A stretch of 64,000 nucleotides of DNA, taken from Lumbricus terrestris. Lineage: Eukaryota > Annelida > Clitellata > Crassiclitellata > Lumbricidae. The position numbers and the translations under genes are program-made. Numbering within the stretch: the first letter of the stretch is position 1; each line of letters opens with the position of its first letter. Positions 10,623-23,800 of the stretch are shown here, piece after piece. The notes beneath the pieces were generated by a model. That model saw nothing but the letters and a program-made list of their open reading frames with translations. It did not search any database and was not told the DNA's origin. The DNA is taken from contig OX457038.1 of NCBI GenBank assembly GCA_949752735.1, forward strand, positions 61,436,520 through 61,500,519, given 5' to 3'.

Positions 10623-12443
10623 GGTGTGGCATGAAATCTTGTCCGGCATGAAATAATGTCCGGAAAGCCTTGTCATTGGTTCACGTGACCGATGACATCA
10701 GGTAGCAACTGTCAAGCTACAGTATTAATAGCACCATGAGATCTTGTCCGGGGAAGACACAAAATAGTCAAGATAATTATTCAGCCTACCAAGACCAATG
10801 ATACGAGGCACAGCCTAGCTGGCCTAACTATAATATTATTAAAACTAAGGCCCACGTGTCGAAATACTGTATCATCCAAAATTATGGGTTCTAAGTAAAA
10901 TTAGCTTTTCCTAAACTTGGAAGAAATAGATTCTACTTTAACAGCTAATTGAAAGTGATTGTGTATGAAGTTAGAAAATGAGTGGGCTCTAATCACACTT
11001 CAAAAAGATAGCCTAGGCTAACAGGGCCTATCTCGAGATCTGTTATACGTGGTATCCTATCAACAGGGCGAAAAGACAAATATTGTAAGAGTGATCAAAA
11101 GGGCGCAATCAACGGGGCGTAAACGAGTACAATGAAAGGCAGTCAAAGGGCGCGTTTTAAAAGACCGAAGGGAACCGAAAAGGGTAAATAAATAGTGTGA
11201 TAATAAGGCGACGAGCAATCGAAGCCCACTGGATTGAAACGAAATGATTGAAAGAAGAATTGAACAGGTCAGTAAGAAAAGAACGATTATGAAATGAAGG
11301 CTGGATGAAGGTTCTCTTACATGTGAAATAGAAGCTGGATTGACGAAAATAATGTTTAAGAAATGGAAGCTGGATGAAGGTTCTTTTATTGATGAAATAG
11401 GAGTTGGATTGATGAAAATAATGCTTACGAAATAGAAGATGGATTGACGAAAATAATGTTTAAGAAATGGAAGCTGGATGAAGGCTCTTTCAACGGTGGT
11501 TAGTGCGGAAAAATAATTTCATATGGAAGGACCAACGGTCACCAACCACAGCAAACGTCCGATGTTGGGCAAGAGCAGTAGCCTACCCTAGGGGCCCTTC
11601 TTCTGGGAACAATTTAAAGATGAAGAAATCAGCAGAACATTATAGGCCTAATCATCAATATGAGGATGCGGTTAACGACTTTTACGCATAGTTTTAAAGT
11701 CTTTATAGAGGCTTTTCGATCCCACCATTGCTTTGGAAATCTGAAAGACGATCGATCTTATAAAGATTGTAGGCAGTGGATGCGTGTAGCGATAGGTAGC
11801 CATTCAGTGCAGGATTTAAAGCTAATCAAGCATATGCCTAATATCAGTAGGCCTACTTGATATTTGGAATACATATTTCAAGTATCAGCAGCCCAATTGA
11901 TCAACAGCGTGCAAACTATACATACACACATAGAAGTTTACAGCTGTAACAACTAGGTGCAAAAAATGGAACTGAAAACCAAGGGATAAATGGAAAGGCT
12001 AAATTTTAAAGGTTTTAGAACTCCTTTCTATGCTCTGAAAGCGATCTTACTCATTTACACAGGCCTCGTCTCATCGCCAGTTCGCCACGTTCAGCGATGG
12101 GAATTTCCTTCTAAATATAGAACAAGCGTCATCGTGGTCGCAACAACAAGCATCGCACATTAAAACAATATTTCACCCGTTTGCATCTTGATTTCTGGTT
12201 CCATATATAAAATTATATTACTGATTTTATGTTAGTAAGATACTTTACGCGGATAATTTATATAATAATAGTAGGAAATACTGTTTCGACAAAGAAAGTA
12301 GGCGGAGTCGTGTCCATTTCATGCCGGACAAGATTTCATGCCGGACAATATCTCATGCGTATGCCGTATGAAATACTGTCTTGACAACGGAAGTGGGCGG
12401 AGCCGGACACAATTTCATGCCGGACAAGATTTCATGCCACACC
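10623..12443. mobile_element. 1.8-kb DNA transposon with 32-bp perfect terminal inverted repeats
   Basis: The 32 bases from 10,623 (GGTGTGGCATGAAATCTTGT onward) are the exact reverse complement of those ending at 12,443. The core word GGCATGAAATCTTGTCCGG recurs inside both ends, and the right end has two tandem copies of a roughly 80-100 bp block, each with a GAAATACTG start and a GGCGGAG motif. No clear target duplication and no transposase were found, so this is a non-autonomous element of unassigned superfamily. Confidence 0.8.
11290..11490. repeat. Degenerate tandem repeat inside the 1.8-kb element
   Basis: Related phrases repeat: GAAATGGAAGCTGGATGAAGG, GAAATAGAAGCTGGATTGACG and AAAATAATGTTTAAG. 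Three copies of CTGGATGAAGG occur at about 11,301, 11,370 and 11,474. I see no coding role. Confidence 0.7.
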
Positions 12444-12897
12444 GACCTAGGCCTATAGCCGAAATTGACCTCTTTCGTTCAGTCAGAAGATGCGATACTC
12501 ATGCCCTGCGAAGCATCTTTCCCTCACGGACTCGACAGTGCTACAATCTTCGTCAACGACCACACGACTTCTCGCTGTCTGGAAAGGACGACCGCAAATG
12601 CATCCCACGTAGCCTATTATTATACCGACGTGAAGAAAAAAAATAATATTATGTAGAGATTTAAGTGCCATGGGTTCGTAAGCAATCGATTAAGAAAACC
12701 GTAGAAACGATTCAGAAGCACTTAATAATCGTCCACTCATCTTTATAAGCCTATCTAGGCCTAACTGAATGACCGTTACTAAAGATTTTCATTTTCAATA
12801 CTTTTCTATATTTCTTTATGTACCTATGCATGTGTTGTGTGTCATTTGGTGTTGTCGTTAAACGAATATAAATATAAATAATATTCCGCTGTGGAGG

Positions 12898-12948
12898 CGC
12901 TATATAAAATGTACTTAGCGTTATTTCGTCGACGCATAAATGACGTCA
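12898..12948 (+). promoter_or_regulatory. Possible promoter of the guanylate cyclase gene
   Basis: GCTATATAAAA at about 12,898 is a good TATA-box match, and a CRE-type palindrome TGACGTCA lies at 12,941-12,948, about 255 bases before the start codon. The order (CRE downstream of TATA) is unusual. This rests on motif matching only. The rest of 12,444-13,203 shows no gene. Confidence 0.3.
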
Positions 12949-13203
12949 TGGGCAGACGATGGTTTTTATTTAAACAAAGTTTCGTTAATCGCTGTTGTAA
13001 TATAATACATTTCATAGTAATTTTATATCTGATGATGCGACAACGTTACACTATGATAGACTTTAGAATGCTTACCGATTTGTTTTTTTAGACCTATCTT
13101 GACCTGGCGCTTTGATTTCCTGAAATGAAAACTTAGTTTTTCAGCGCAGCTTCAGCATTCATTTGAAATCATTAAAGTTGCACGAAAGTTCTGGCATATA
13201 TTC

Positions 13204-13864
13204 ATGGCGATGATACCGTGGGTACTGAAATGTGTAATCGCTTTATGGGTGATATCGTGGTTGCGCCCTTATTTCGGAAGCTCGAAGATAAAAGTACTTC
13301 TAATTCTGCCGTGGACGCAGAACAACGATCTGGGCGAGGTAACGGCGGGAGGCTTCCTAATAGGACTTGAAGATTTAAAGACCAGGTACAAGAACATATC
13401 CGACTATGGAATCGACTGGCGTCTGATCAACGCAGACTGCGGCAGTCCCTTCGACTTGATCTCCAAGGTTGTGAAGGAAGCGACTGAAAACAACGCGACT
13501 GTTTTAATCGGTGTTGGATGCCAGGCGACGTGTTACCATCTGGCGCAGTTATCGAGTGCCTTTAACACCCCGTTTATCACGATCGGTTGCATGGAACCAT
13601 CGCTGTCTAACGGAAAAAACTACCCGACACTTATTCGAACGGTTCCCGAAAACGGAGACTGGCTTGCTAAAATAATTCTTCATATTTTGAACACGTTCGT
13701 TTGGAGACAAGTTCTTTTTGTTAAAATGAGCGATTCCTCTCTCGAGATGACGGAGAGGACCCTCAAAGAAAAACTGGAGGCTAATAAGCCACCAATCACT
13801 GTAAAATCGCTTATGGTGAAACCTGAAGAAATGGATCTTGCTGAAGTTGTACTGAATGCTCATA
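13204..13864 (+). CDS. Guanylate cyclase exon 1: signal peptide and N-terminal ectodomain
   Basis: The ATG at 13,204 opens a hydrophobic leader ([12 protein letters not shown]) and then [10 protein letters not shown], the usual first strand of an ANF-receptor (periplasmic-binding-like) domain. Later phrases such as [19 protein letters not shown] and [12 protein letters not shown], then YPTLIRTVP, match the conserved core. The exon ends in phase 1 before GTTAGT; a rival GTAAGA four bases on does not keep frame with exon 2. Confidence 0.9.
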
Positions 13865-16800
13865 GTTAGTAAGAAGTAGAATTTGTTCCTTACAAAGTTT
13901 TACGTACTTGTAGGTCTACACAAAACAGTGCATAGGCCTTTGCGTTGGATAAAATGTGTTGTCATTTGTAACACAGTGCGAATATAAAGTATTTTGCATA
14001 TATATATAATTATATATAATATATAATATATTCATTTATTCATCATTCGGACATTTATATAGCGCTCCTTCAAGTAAAAAACTACTCGGAGGCGCTCCTG
14101 ACTCCAGCGACTCCAAACAACTTATATTATATAAGACAGACAGAGACAGACATGTACAGGTAGAGAGATAGACAAAGACAGAGAGAGTGAGACAGAGAGC
14201 AACATTGCATCAAAGGCATTCCCAACAAAGCAAGAACAACTAACACCAGTTAGCAGTTTGCAGAACTTACTGAATTTAGTTTGATTTTATTATTCTGTAC
14301 CTTGTTTAGTAAATTATGGCATGATATTTTGTCCAAGTTTGCTTCTGACCAAATAAACCAAATAATGTAATGTGTAGGAGTCAGATGCAGATTAAGTGTT
14401 TACATGAGCCATGGGCTAAGTCCTTATAGGCTTAAGTATGCAAAACTTGTAAAAGTAATAATATTATTTCACTACGAATTCTAGTACACGTACATCACTC
14501 GGATGAGTAGGCAACATTGGCTTGTGTATTTCTGTGCTGCCTGAAGTATACTGACTGTGTATCACAGTGTTTACATTGTATAATTCAACTAAGCATTCAG
14601 CTGGTTCTTAACATTCCATGTGCATGGCTTTTAATTAATTACGTACATTATATTTCATTTTCAGTAATCATCATGCTAGATCCGGATCGTAAGACAATCC
14701 TTACTGCTTTGAAAAATAATCTCTACTTGGAGCAAGTGGTTGGTGGTGAACTTGTCTTCATTATGACGGAGTTTCTCCCACGTAATAGCTGACTGTTTCC
14801 TTGTTTTAAATCTCTGCATCATCTTTCTGTTTTTTAGACAATGTCTGTTAATTGGAATCAATGCAAAACATTACACATAAATTCCAAGGAACAAGAAGAG
14901 GAAGAAGACCACAATTTTGCTTACGTAGGACCACAAGAAGACTACAACTCTGTCTATCTTCCTTCTAAAAACCTGCTTCTTTTCGTAGACCCTGCACACT
15001 TGTACGCTTTATGAATGCTTAAATACAATACAATTATGCTGGATAATCAATGTAATCAAAACATCGCAGGAATTGGGTGAAACATAAGTAAAGCACGGAA
15101 CATGACAAACGATCCGAATATATGGAGATCAATTATTTCCAAGCGACTATAGAGTTATTCGTTTGATGCTGATAGACCGAGGGTAGGAAAAGATGAAGAA
15201 GACTTGTCTTGAAGCAACCAACCCTTGGACGAGGAACGTTGAAGACAACACGAGTGTCAAGAACTCATGATTTGTTAATTCTTATATTTTCAGCTTTGCT
15301 ATGAAGTCATTATATATATATATATAATATATATATATATATTTATGCACAATGACAAGGCACCTGATGGTGAGCAATTGTGCATTGTCCACTAGCTGAA
15401 GCTCTCTGCCCTCACGGACAGATGTTTCAGAGAGGCCTGAACGTGGTAGTCAATAATAAAGTTATGACATACCGGGTGATTAAAATTCCAAATTTCGTGC
15501 AAGTTGGAGTTCTTTAGAATTTCTATAAAAGTAAGTACGTAAGTATTTTCTTTATTACTCCTCTTGCAAACGCACAATGGGACATAGAACATCATTATTA
15601 TACTTCAAAGTAATAATTGGTAATAAAACGTACAAATTCAAACAAAAGTTGAATAAAATTACTAAAATATTAGCGTCAAACAAAAATATGGATATGAATC
15701 CTGCTTGTCTATTTCTGCCATGGGCAAATTTTTTTCAACATTTGTCAGTGAATTAAATCATTTATATCATTTATAATAAATTGAAAACTATTATAAAAGC
15801 TTATTTAAATTAATGTATTTAAATTTTAATGTACTAGAGTGATTGATCAAATAAATGCATTTGGTTTCTTCAGCAACTAAAGACGACATCACAAATATGT
15901 TTCCCGATGACAAAATGGAGGATATTTGGGAAGCATTCACTTCGTGCAGTTACTTTTCCATCTATACAACTTATTATGACGTACCCCAGGACAAAGCGCA
16001 AGACTTTCAGCTGCAAATGATCCTTAAACACAAGGAAACACGCTTCAGTGGTCTCAGCAGATTGTCACACCAAAAGAATGTATGTACATTATTGTTCACA
16101 TCTGTTGTGTTAATTTTTTCTCTTTTACTACCAATCTGTGTTTTAATTTATCATTCACTGTAATATTTATTCATTATTAGCCTGTCTTAACTTATCTTAT
16201 AATATGCACAATATTTACAAGTTCGTCCATACTCTTCTGATGATAAGACGATAAACTTGAAGTCTGAGTGAACTTCATGGCAGCATCATGATTACGTGTT
16301 CACAGGCAGCGTTTAATCTAGTGTCCCCTCCTCTGGGGGGAATTGAGGTTTCTGGGGGGTGGGAACAAACGACGATGATCGCCGAGGTGTGTAGCGCCCA
16401 GAGAATGAATGAGTATGGCGAATGTGCCCCTTACCATCAGAAATTTTTGAATATCCACATTGCAATGGTAAGCATTTTAAGATGTCATCGTAACATAATT
16501 GCTGTACTTTTCAATGCTGATAAGGTGGTCTAAGACTTCAGTAAGTACACTTACAATAATAATTTCTGTTTGCATGTCCACAGTGAATAGGTACCATTTA
16601 AGATGTTTTCTTAGCAAAATTGCTATTATTTCACTGCTGATAAAAAGTGATATAATTGCGATATTAATTTCTTTTTATGTATCAAATTCAGCAACTCACG
16701 TTGGCATCTAATGATCTAAGGAATCTGTAAGATCAATAATTTCTTTATGTATCAAATTCAGGAATCTGTAAGATCAATAATTTCTTTATGTATCAAATTC

Positions 16801-17783
16801 AGCAGCTCAGTTCTGTTGCTGCTGTATTACTATAATGAATAACTGCATACTGAGTACAATTATATAATATTATGAGCTTACTCTGTAGCACTGAAATCAG
16901 TTTATTCCTGTTGCCCAAGACGGTGCTGAATTGCTGACCAGGACACAATTGGCAGAAATTGTAACAGATAGTACACACACGAAGCAAGATTGCAAGAACT
17001 ACAAAACTACCAAAATTGGGAAGCCTTGTAGTAATAATGTTGCTTTACTAGGTGTTCAAGGAACAAAACATTTTGAAATCTGACAATTTGGAGTTTGAAA
17101 TAAGCACTGGAAAGAAGCCATTTACTCCATTTAGCTGTATAAATGGATAGCATTTGTACAAAATTTAATATCAACAGTAAATTATACTCGAGTGTATTAT
17201 ATAATATAATTGTAAATAATAACATTATAATCATGTAATAGTAAATCATATCATGGTATATAATAACAGCTCGTGTAATACAATGATGTATACAGGCTGA
17301 ACAGCAACTAAAAACTATTATAATTAATTGTCAAAATTTCTCGGGCGTCATTTCTGTCTTTGTAGGTGGACAATATAGTATGTGTACAAATGCAGAGCAG
17401 ACTGAGTATATACTCATTTAAAAGTGAAAGCAGCATATATTAAAAAGTAAATAATAACCTTATAATCATAAAATAGTAGATAATATCTCGATATAGTATA
17501 TTAGCTCATGTAACACCATAATGTAAACAGCAACCAAAGGTATTATCATTTTGTCAAATTTTTCTGGAGAGGATTGACATTCCGGGGGGATCTTTCCCTC
17601 CCCGGAGACATCTAGATTAAGCACTGGTTGACAATTAGTTCCTTTGTGCAAGGTCAGAATTGCAGAGGGTTTTGTGGGTTTCAAGTTTCAGACTCAGTCT
17701 TTCTTGAAGGGGCACTGTAACCAGTACTCATGCATGCATACATACATACATACCTACATACATACATACATACATACATACAT

Positions 17784-17820
<37 letters not shown>

Positions 17821-20800
17821 TACATACATACATACATACATACATTGTTGGCTCCTAAACACACTAATAGTTAAAACTGGGGTTGTATTCTTGATGTCGT
17901 GCCTCTACATTGTTAATGTTTTAAAATGCACTCATTGTATTGTCGTTTGATGCGTTATCAAGAACATGCTTTAATGGGCATTATGGGCTCCTTTCGCACA
18001 GCCGAATTGATTTGTCCCCTTTCCATGTCCTTAACCATTATTAGCATCCATGTTATAAAAAGTATATTAAAATGGAAAGTGAGCCATCAGTTCAAACACC
18101 AGAAGCAGATTACAAGATCATGATTATGCACCTCATCCATAAGGTCAATAACCCAAAAATTGCGCATTTGACTTGGTGACACTTGGTTATGCTGTAGATA
18201 TCAGATCTAGCATACTACCTCTATGATGCTGTTATGGTCATGGGTGAGGGCTTAGTCCGTATGAATTACAATGGCAGCAGCTTTGACGGCTCTGCGCTCA
18301 GAAAAGCGGTCAAAGGAACCCAGGTTGAAGGTGAAGGTTTTCTTTATTTATATAGATGGCAAGAATGCATTCTAACAAACTTCCTAGTACACAAATCTAG
18401 TAATGATCACTCGCTCGTGTTCTGTCTGTGTGTGTCTCTCTCTGTCTGTTTCTCTCTGTCTGTCTGTATGTCTGCCTGTCTGTCTGTCTCTGTGTCTGTC
18501 TGTCTCTCTGTCTGTCTCTGTCTCTCTTGCTCTGTGTGTGTCTCTCTCTGTGTGTCTCTCTGTCTCTATGTGTCTGTCTCTGTGTCTGTCTGTCCGTCTG
18601 TCTCTGCCTCTCTCTCTCTTTTCGTCCCTCTCTCTTAATGCCAACTGTTCAGAACTTCTGATTAACAAACTGAATTGAGAGGAATTGTGCATGAACTCAG
18701 GGAAAAGAAAGAGATATCCGGAATTAGTTCCAAGCTGAGTGGATGTTATGACATTCCATAAGGCAGCGGTTCTCAACCTTTTCACACTCACGGACCCTTT
18801 TTTAATTTTTGGTCCCGGTCACGGACCCCCACCGAAATTTGGCGCATTATCGTGACTGTGCGACTTTATAATCCTATATAGGCATGTATGCTATACTATA
18901 GCACAGATATGCCCCTGCACTCCTGTAGTACAAATTTTATATTGCATATAAGATTGTTTGAAATTTACTAGACAAAAACTGTATTTTATTTTAATGTAAG
19001 CTTTGGGCATGCATAATTGCATATTCGAGCAGTTTATCTGCTCGAAACACTCATGCATGAAGCTAACTCTTGCATGGATGCAACGTACATCTTCAATGTA
19101 GGCCTAATGCCATTAGTCACTTCAATGATTTGGTTCAATTCCGATGTTGGTAAATTCCGCGAATCAAAGTTTGCAAGAAACTGACTGGAAGTCAACGAAA
19201 AACTGTGAACGTTCAAATTACCAAATTAGAAGTTGAACTGATCCACCTATTTATGACCGAAAATTAAATTAACAAATTTTGGTTGATTGATCCGAGCATT
19301 TCCTTATTTTTATGTGAATTCATGCAATTGATCAAATGTGTCAAAGCACAGAATAGATAAAGCGTATCTATTCTGTGCTACGCTTTACCTATTCTGTGGT
19401 CAAAGTTATGCACTCTCCGTTTTGCGCCAGATATCAAGTTTTTTTGTAACATCAGACACTTTATCACTAAGGGTGATTAGATTTGTCTGCATCACTCGCG
19501 TGGAGGAATTCAGTTTATTCAAAAATGCCAGCCAGGTAGGCCAAAGTTGAAACTCATTAGTTGTTTATTCAAATGAATTACAGGCTGTGATATTTTTCTC
19601 TAAGAAACTCTCTCAAAAGCATCCCGAAATCTAGAGTCGATTACAAACAGATCCATCTAAAACAAATGAATTTGTCATTAATCAGCGTATTAGGCCTATT
19701 ACCGGTGGTTTCATGTCGTCATTAAAAAGAAGAAATATTGAAAAAATGACAAATATTTATCTGTTTCTATGTTTTTAACTAAGAAATATATAATTTTCAG
19801 GACTTGCTCGCGGACCCCCAGGCAGATGGCCGCGGACCCCCAGGGGTCCGCGGACCCCCGGTTCAGAACCGCTGCCATAAGGAGAGCCCAGTGATGGCAA
19901 GGGATCTCGAACTTGATCAATTTTGGTCCTCACTTGTGGGACAGAGAAGTCACACTGTCAAGAGATCGGTTAGACCAATGAGAAGACGCCGAAAATCTGA
20001 AAGAGTAGAATGAATGAGACCTTTGAGATGTTTTAGCGCAAGACATTGTTTGGAATTGAGGACCAAAGCAAGGACTTTATATTATATGTGAGCAGAGAGA
20101 CCAAGATGCTGTTGCAGTTGGTTTACCATGAACGATGATAGGCCTATACGGGGCAGTGGCGGCGCCAGGAGAGGCTAGGGGCTAAGCCCATAAAAAGGCC
20201 ATCCGGGGGCTAAGCCGCCCCTAAAAAGATCCATCCTATTTTCACATAACACATCCATGAGATTTCGATCAAATCACTAAAAAAGGTCATCTGAAATTTT
20301 TGCGGATAAAAATCGAAAAATTCCCTCCGTGAGGATTCAGCCCCCCAAAACTGAAATCCTGGCGCCGCCACTGATACAGGGAGTATTTAAAATGGAGAAT
20401 AGAGCAGGCAGCAACATTGATAACCGATTGAAAAGAAGATAAACGGTCCCTGTTATGGCCAATAAGAAGGAATTGCACAGTAATCAATTCTGGAACAGAC
20501 AAATATGCGGACCTTGGATGTCATGGTGGAATGTAAGTCGGATCTGTGAATAGCCTTGAGATGCCGAAGTGGGTTGGTTACATGTGCAGAAAATGTGAAC
20601 GAGCTGTCCAAAGTGGCACCTACATGCAGGCCACTCACAGATGTAGAATAGGTAAATTTTGGAAGGTGCACAGAAAAGTCACTTCTTAGAAGTTGTTGGG
20701 GAGTGTCAAGTTTGAGTTGAGTTTTGGAAGAGTTAAGTGAACGGTGATTGGAGGACATCCGCAGATGCAAACCGTGGGATAGAGCCTCAGTACGGCGAGC

Positions 20801-23800
20801 TAATGTGAGTTGAGTGGATCGAGGAATAGGCGTGAGCGTCATCAGCAAAGCTCTAGGTGATCAATAGCAGAGCAATTTGGAAACAGATAAGTAATATCAG
20901 CCATGTACAGAATTAAACGGTATTGCTGTAGAGTAGACTCGACTCACTCGAGATCTTTATTTTTTATTGGCCAATGCTCTGAAATTTGCTGTCTCTGCTC
21001 CGCTGGTTCTGTGATATGTGATTCCGATCAGGACTTGGTCTCAGCTTTCTGACATTTTTCTCTTCGCCATAAAACGTCATTTGGTCCCTAGATGTCTCGT
21101 GGATTTTGTCCAATATATTGTAATTTTGGAGTCGCAGGTTTGGTTTTTAAAAGCGACCATTGCCTTCTACATTAAGATAATAGTACTACGTGTTGTTAAG
21201 TGTTTGTAAAGCACCCTTACAATTACAGTGTTCTGTAAGGGTGCTTTATAAATTGACAAGGAAAGTACGTATTCGACTCCTCCTTTTGAACGAAGCTGCC
21301 ATACAATCTGTGACAAGAGCTGTGTCCTTATTCTGCTACTGATTTGCCGTGATTGAAGATCGTGGCTTAGCTTGTGTTATCAGAAACACCTCTGTTTTCT
21401 TTAAGAAACGCTGTGTACACCTGTGATTATAATTGCATAATTACAGTACCGTATAATATATCTTGATGCCTCTGTAACTGCTATTAAGGTTATGCGCAAA
21501 TAACTCTGACTAACGAATCCGCAAGTGGCTTGGGGAGATTCGCGGTGAAAGCTTACCAAGGTGAGGTAATGAAACATCTTTGGAAGTATGACGAAAACGG
21601 TGCGGTGTTGTCACGTACGAAAAGGGCGGAGCCAGAGGCTGTGACCTGGCCGAAAACTGTGCAACCAAAAGGAGCACCCTTGTGTGGATGGGATCGTGCC
21701 GCTTGTGACAAGCAAATGTGTGAGTGATCTAGTATTTTCAGTGTTAGCAAAAGCCTTAACTGTCTGAATGTCTATGTGCTTTTTTCCACAAGATCATCCA
21801 ACCGATCGTAGTGATTATTATTGTGGTATTAGTCAGGGTCGTTTATGATGAGGTGGTGCTGCATCAATTTTCTATTGCAATTACCATAGCCTGTCTTCTG
21901 CAGAACATTTACTGTTGCAAAAATGTTCAGAGGAAAATCCCAGTTACCCCAACCCCATTATTAGATTGGTATGATCTTAATATGAATTCACCAGAGAATG
22001 CATGGGCAACGAGCATACACTATCATAAACATGCAGTCATAAGATTGTCATTCTTTGGATTAATTATCACATTTTATGGACCCTCAGAATGGTACTGCTT
22101 TGAGTTGCCATAGAAAGTATTGTTCAGCATACATTTTAGGCTACCATAAAGTGCCTTAAAATGCACATTGTTTTAGCAGTTAGATTGTCACGTGTACTGT
22201 GCTTTTGAGACGTATAAAAGGTTCTTATTAATTGTAAGAGATAAATTCATCGATGCATACATACATGCATGCCCACGTGTTGCCTTAGGCCTACAATATA
22301 AGGGTCTTTTTTACACTTAAGTCATATAAGCTTTATAATGTACCATACGCTTGGCTTTCGAGTGGTCCTGTAGAAATCTTGGAGATTATGATTATAATGG
22401 GGTTGTGCTGCATTGCTGTTATATTTTAAAGTGGATCTAATTGTAAAATTATATAATCTGTTGCAGTGAAACTGATCTCTATTGTCATTGGAACCAGTTT
22501 AGGAATTATACTCATAACTGTCATTATTGGTGGAATCTACCTGTACAGGTATTCTCTTAGTGTTACAATGAAACCTTCTTATGATGCGTATCTTAATTAA
22601 GATCACTTCACGAACAATAGGGGCTTCAGATATAACATGTTAGAATATAACATGTGAATGCACATGTTTGTAGCAGGGCTGTTGATTAATCGCCGTTAAC
22701 GCGAATGATTAACGTGTTAAAAAAATTGCGATTAACTTTTTTAACGTGTTAATCGCGCGCGTTAATGTAATACCGCTATAATGACCATTGCATGCTACAG
22801 TATCTCTAATAACGGATTTATGTGGTACAGTACAACGCCAAATGAACAGGTTGATTAATACTTTAATAGTAAAACTCAGACCAACGTGCTGACCTTCAGC
22901 AGTGTTCAGCACACAATAAAAGAACCATCTGAAAAATAAATGCGACTGCATGAACTGTCATCTGACTTAAAGACGAGTCACGAAATCAGTTGTTGAACGG
23001 TACAGACTTGTTCGACAAATTGAGAAAGATCTGGATTCATTACAGTGGTGGAAGTTACAGGAGGACAAATACCCAACCCTAGCTAAGTTAGCTATGAAAT
23101 ACCTAGGATCCCCGGCCACCACGGTCCCATGTGAACGTCTCTTTCCTGTATCTGGCTATGTTGTGAATAAAAAAGAGCCTCACTTGAACCAGCCAATGTA
23201 TACAAACTTGTTTGCTTAAGCAATTGGCAAAATCATTAATTCAGTAATCGAATATGTGTTAGTTTCACCTTTATGTGTTAGTTGAACCCTTAGTTTCATT
23301 TTATGGAAGTTGATGTCGTTGTAAAGGTAGGCCTAGCTGAAACTAAAAGGAAAGTAGAAAACTGTTTGGCAGCACTGGCTGATTTGAATTGTTTACTGTT
23401 TAATGTTTAATCGATTTTTTCTGTTACATAGAACTGTTCAGAAATTAAAAGGAATAACAATTAACAATCATTATTAATCAAGAATTCATTATTTTACTTT
23501 TAGATTTATGCTTAAAATTGATCTGTAGGCCTGTTATAATAAGCTTAGCAACTAAACAGCTATGTCAGGCAATGTGAAAAATGTCGATTAATATGCCGCT
23601 AATTTTGATTAAAAATTTTAATCGTGCGATTAATCGCGATTAAATTTTTTAATCAGACCACAGCTCTAATTTGTAGTAATCTGGCCTACTCTTTTGGTCT
23701 GTAGTGCCGTTTTCATAAAGTGCAAACCGTTAACTGATGTTCTCTTCAAGTGAAACCAATAGAAAACATTGTGGCCAATGGAGAACAGAGCCGCTCTAGT

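Noticed and set aside
18234..18638. A 134-codon Cys/Ser/Leu-rich frame
   Set aside because: Its first third is exon 4 of the cyclase; the rest is CT-rich simple repeat in the intron.
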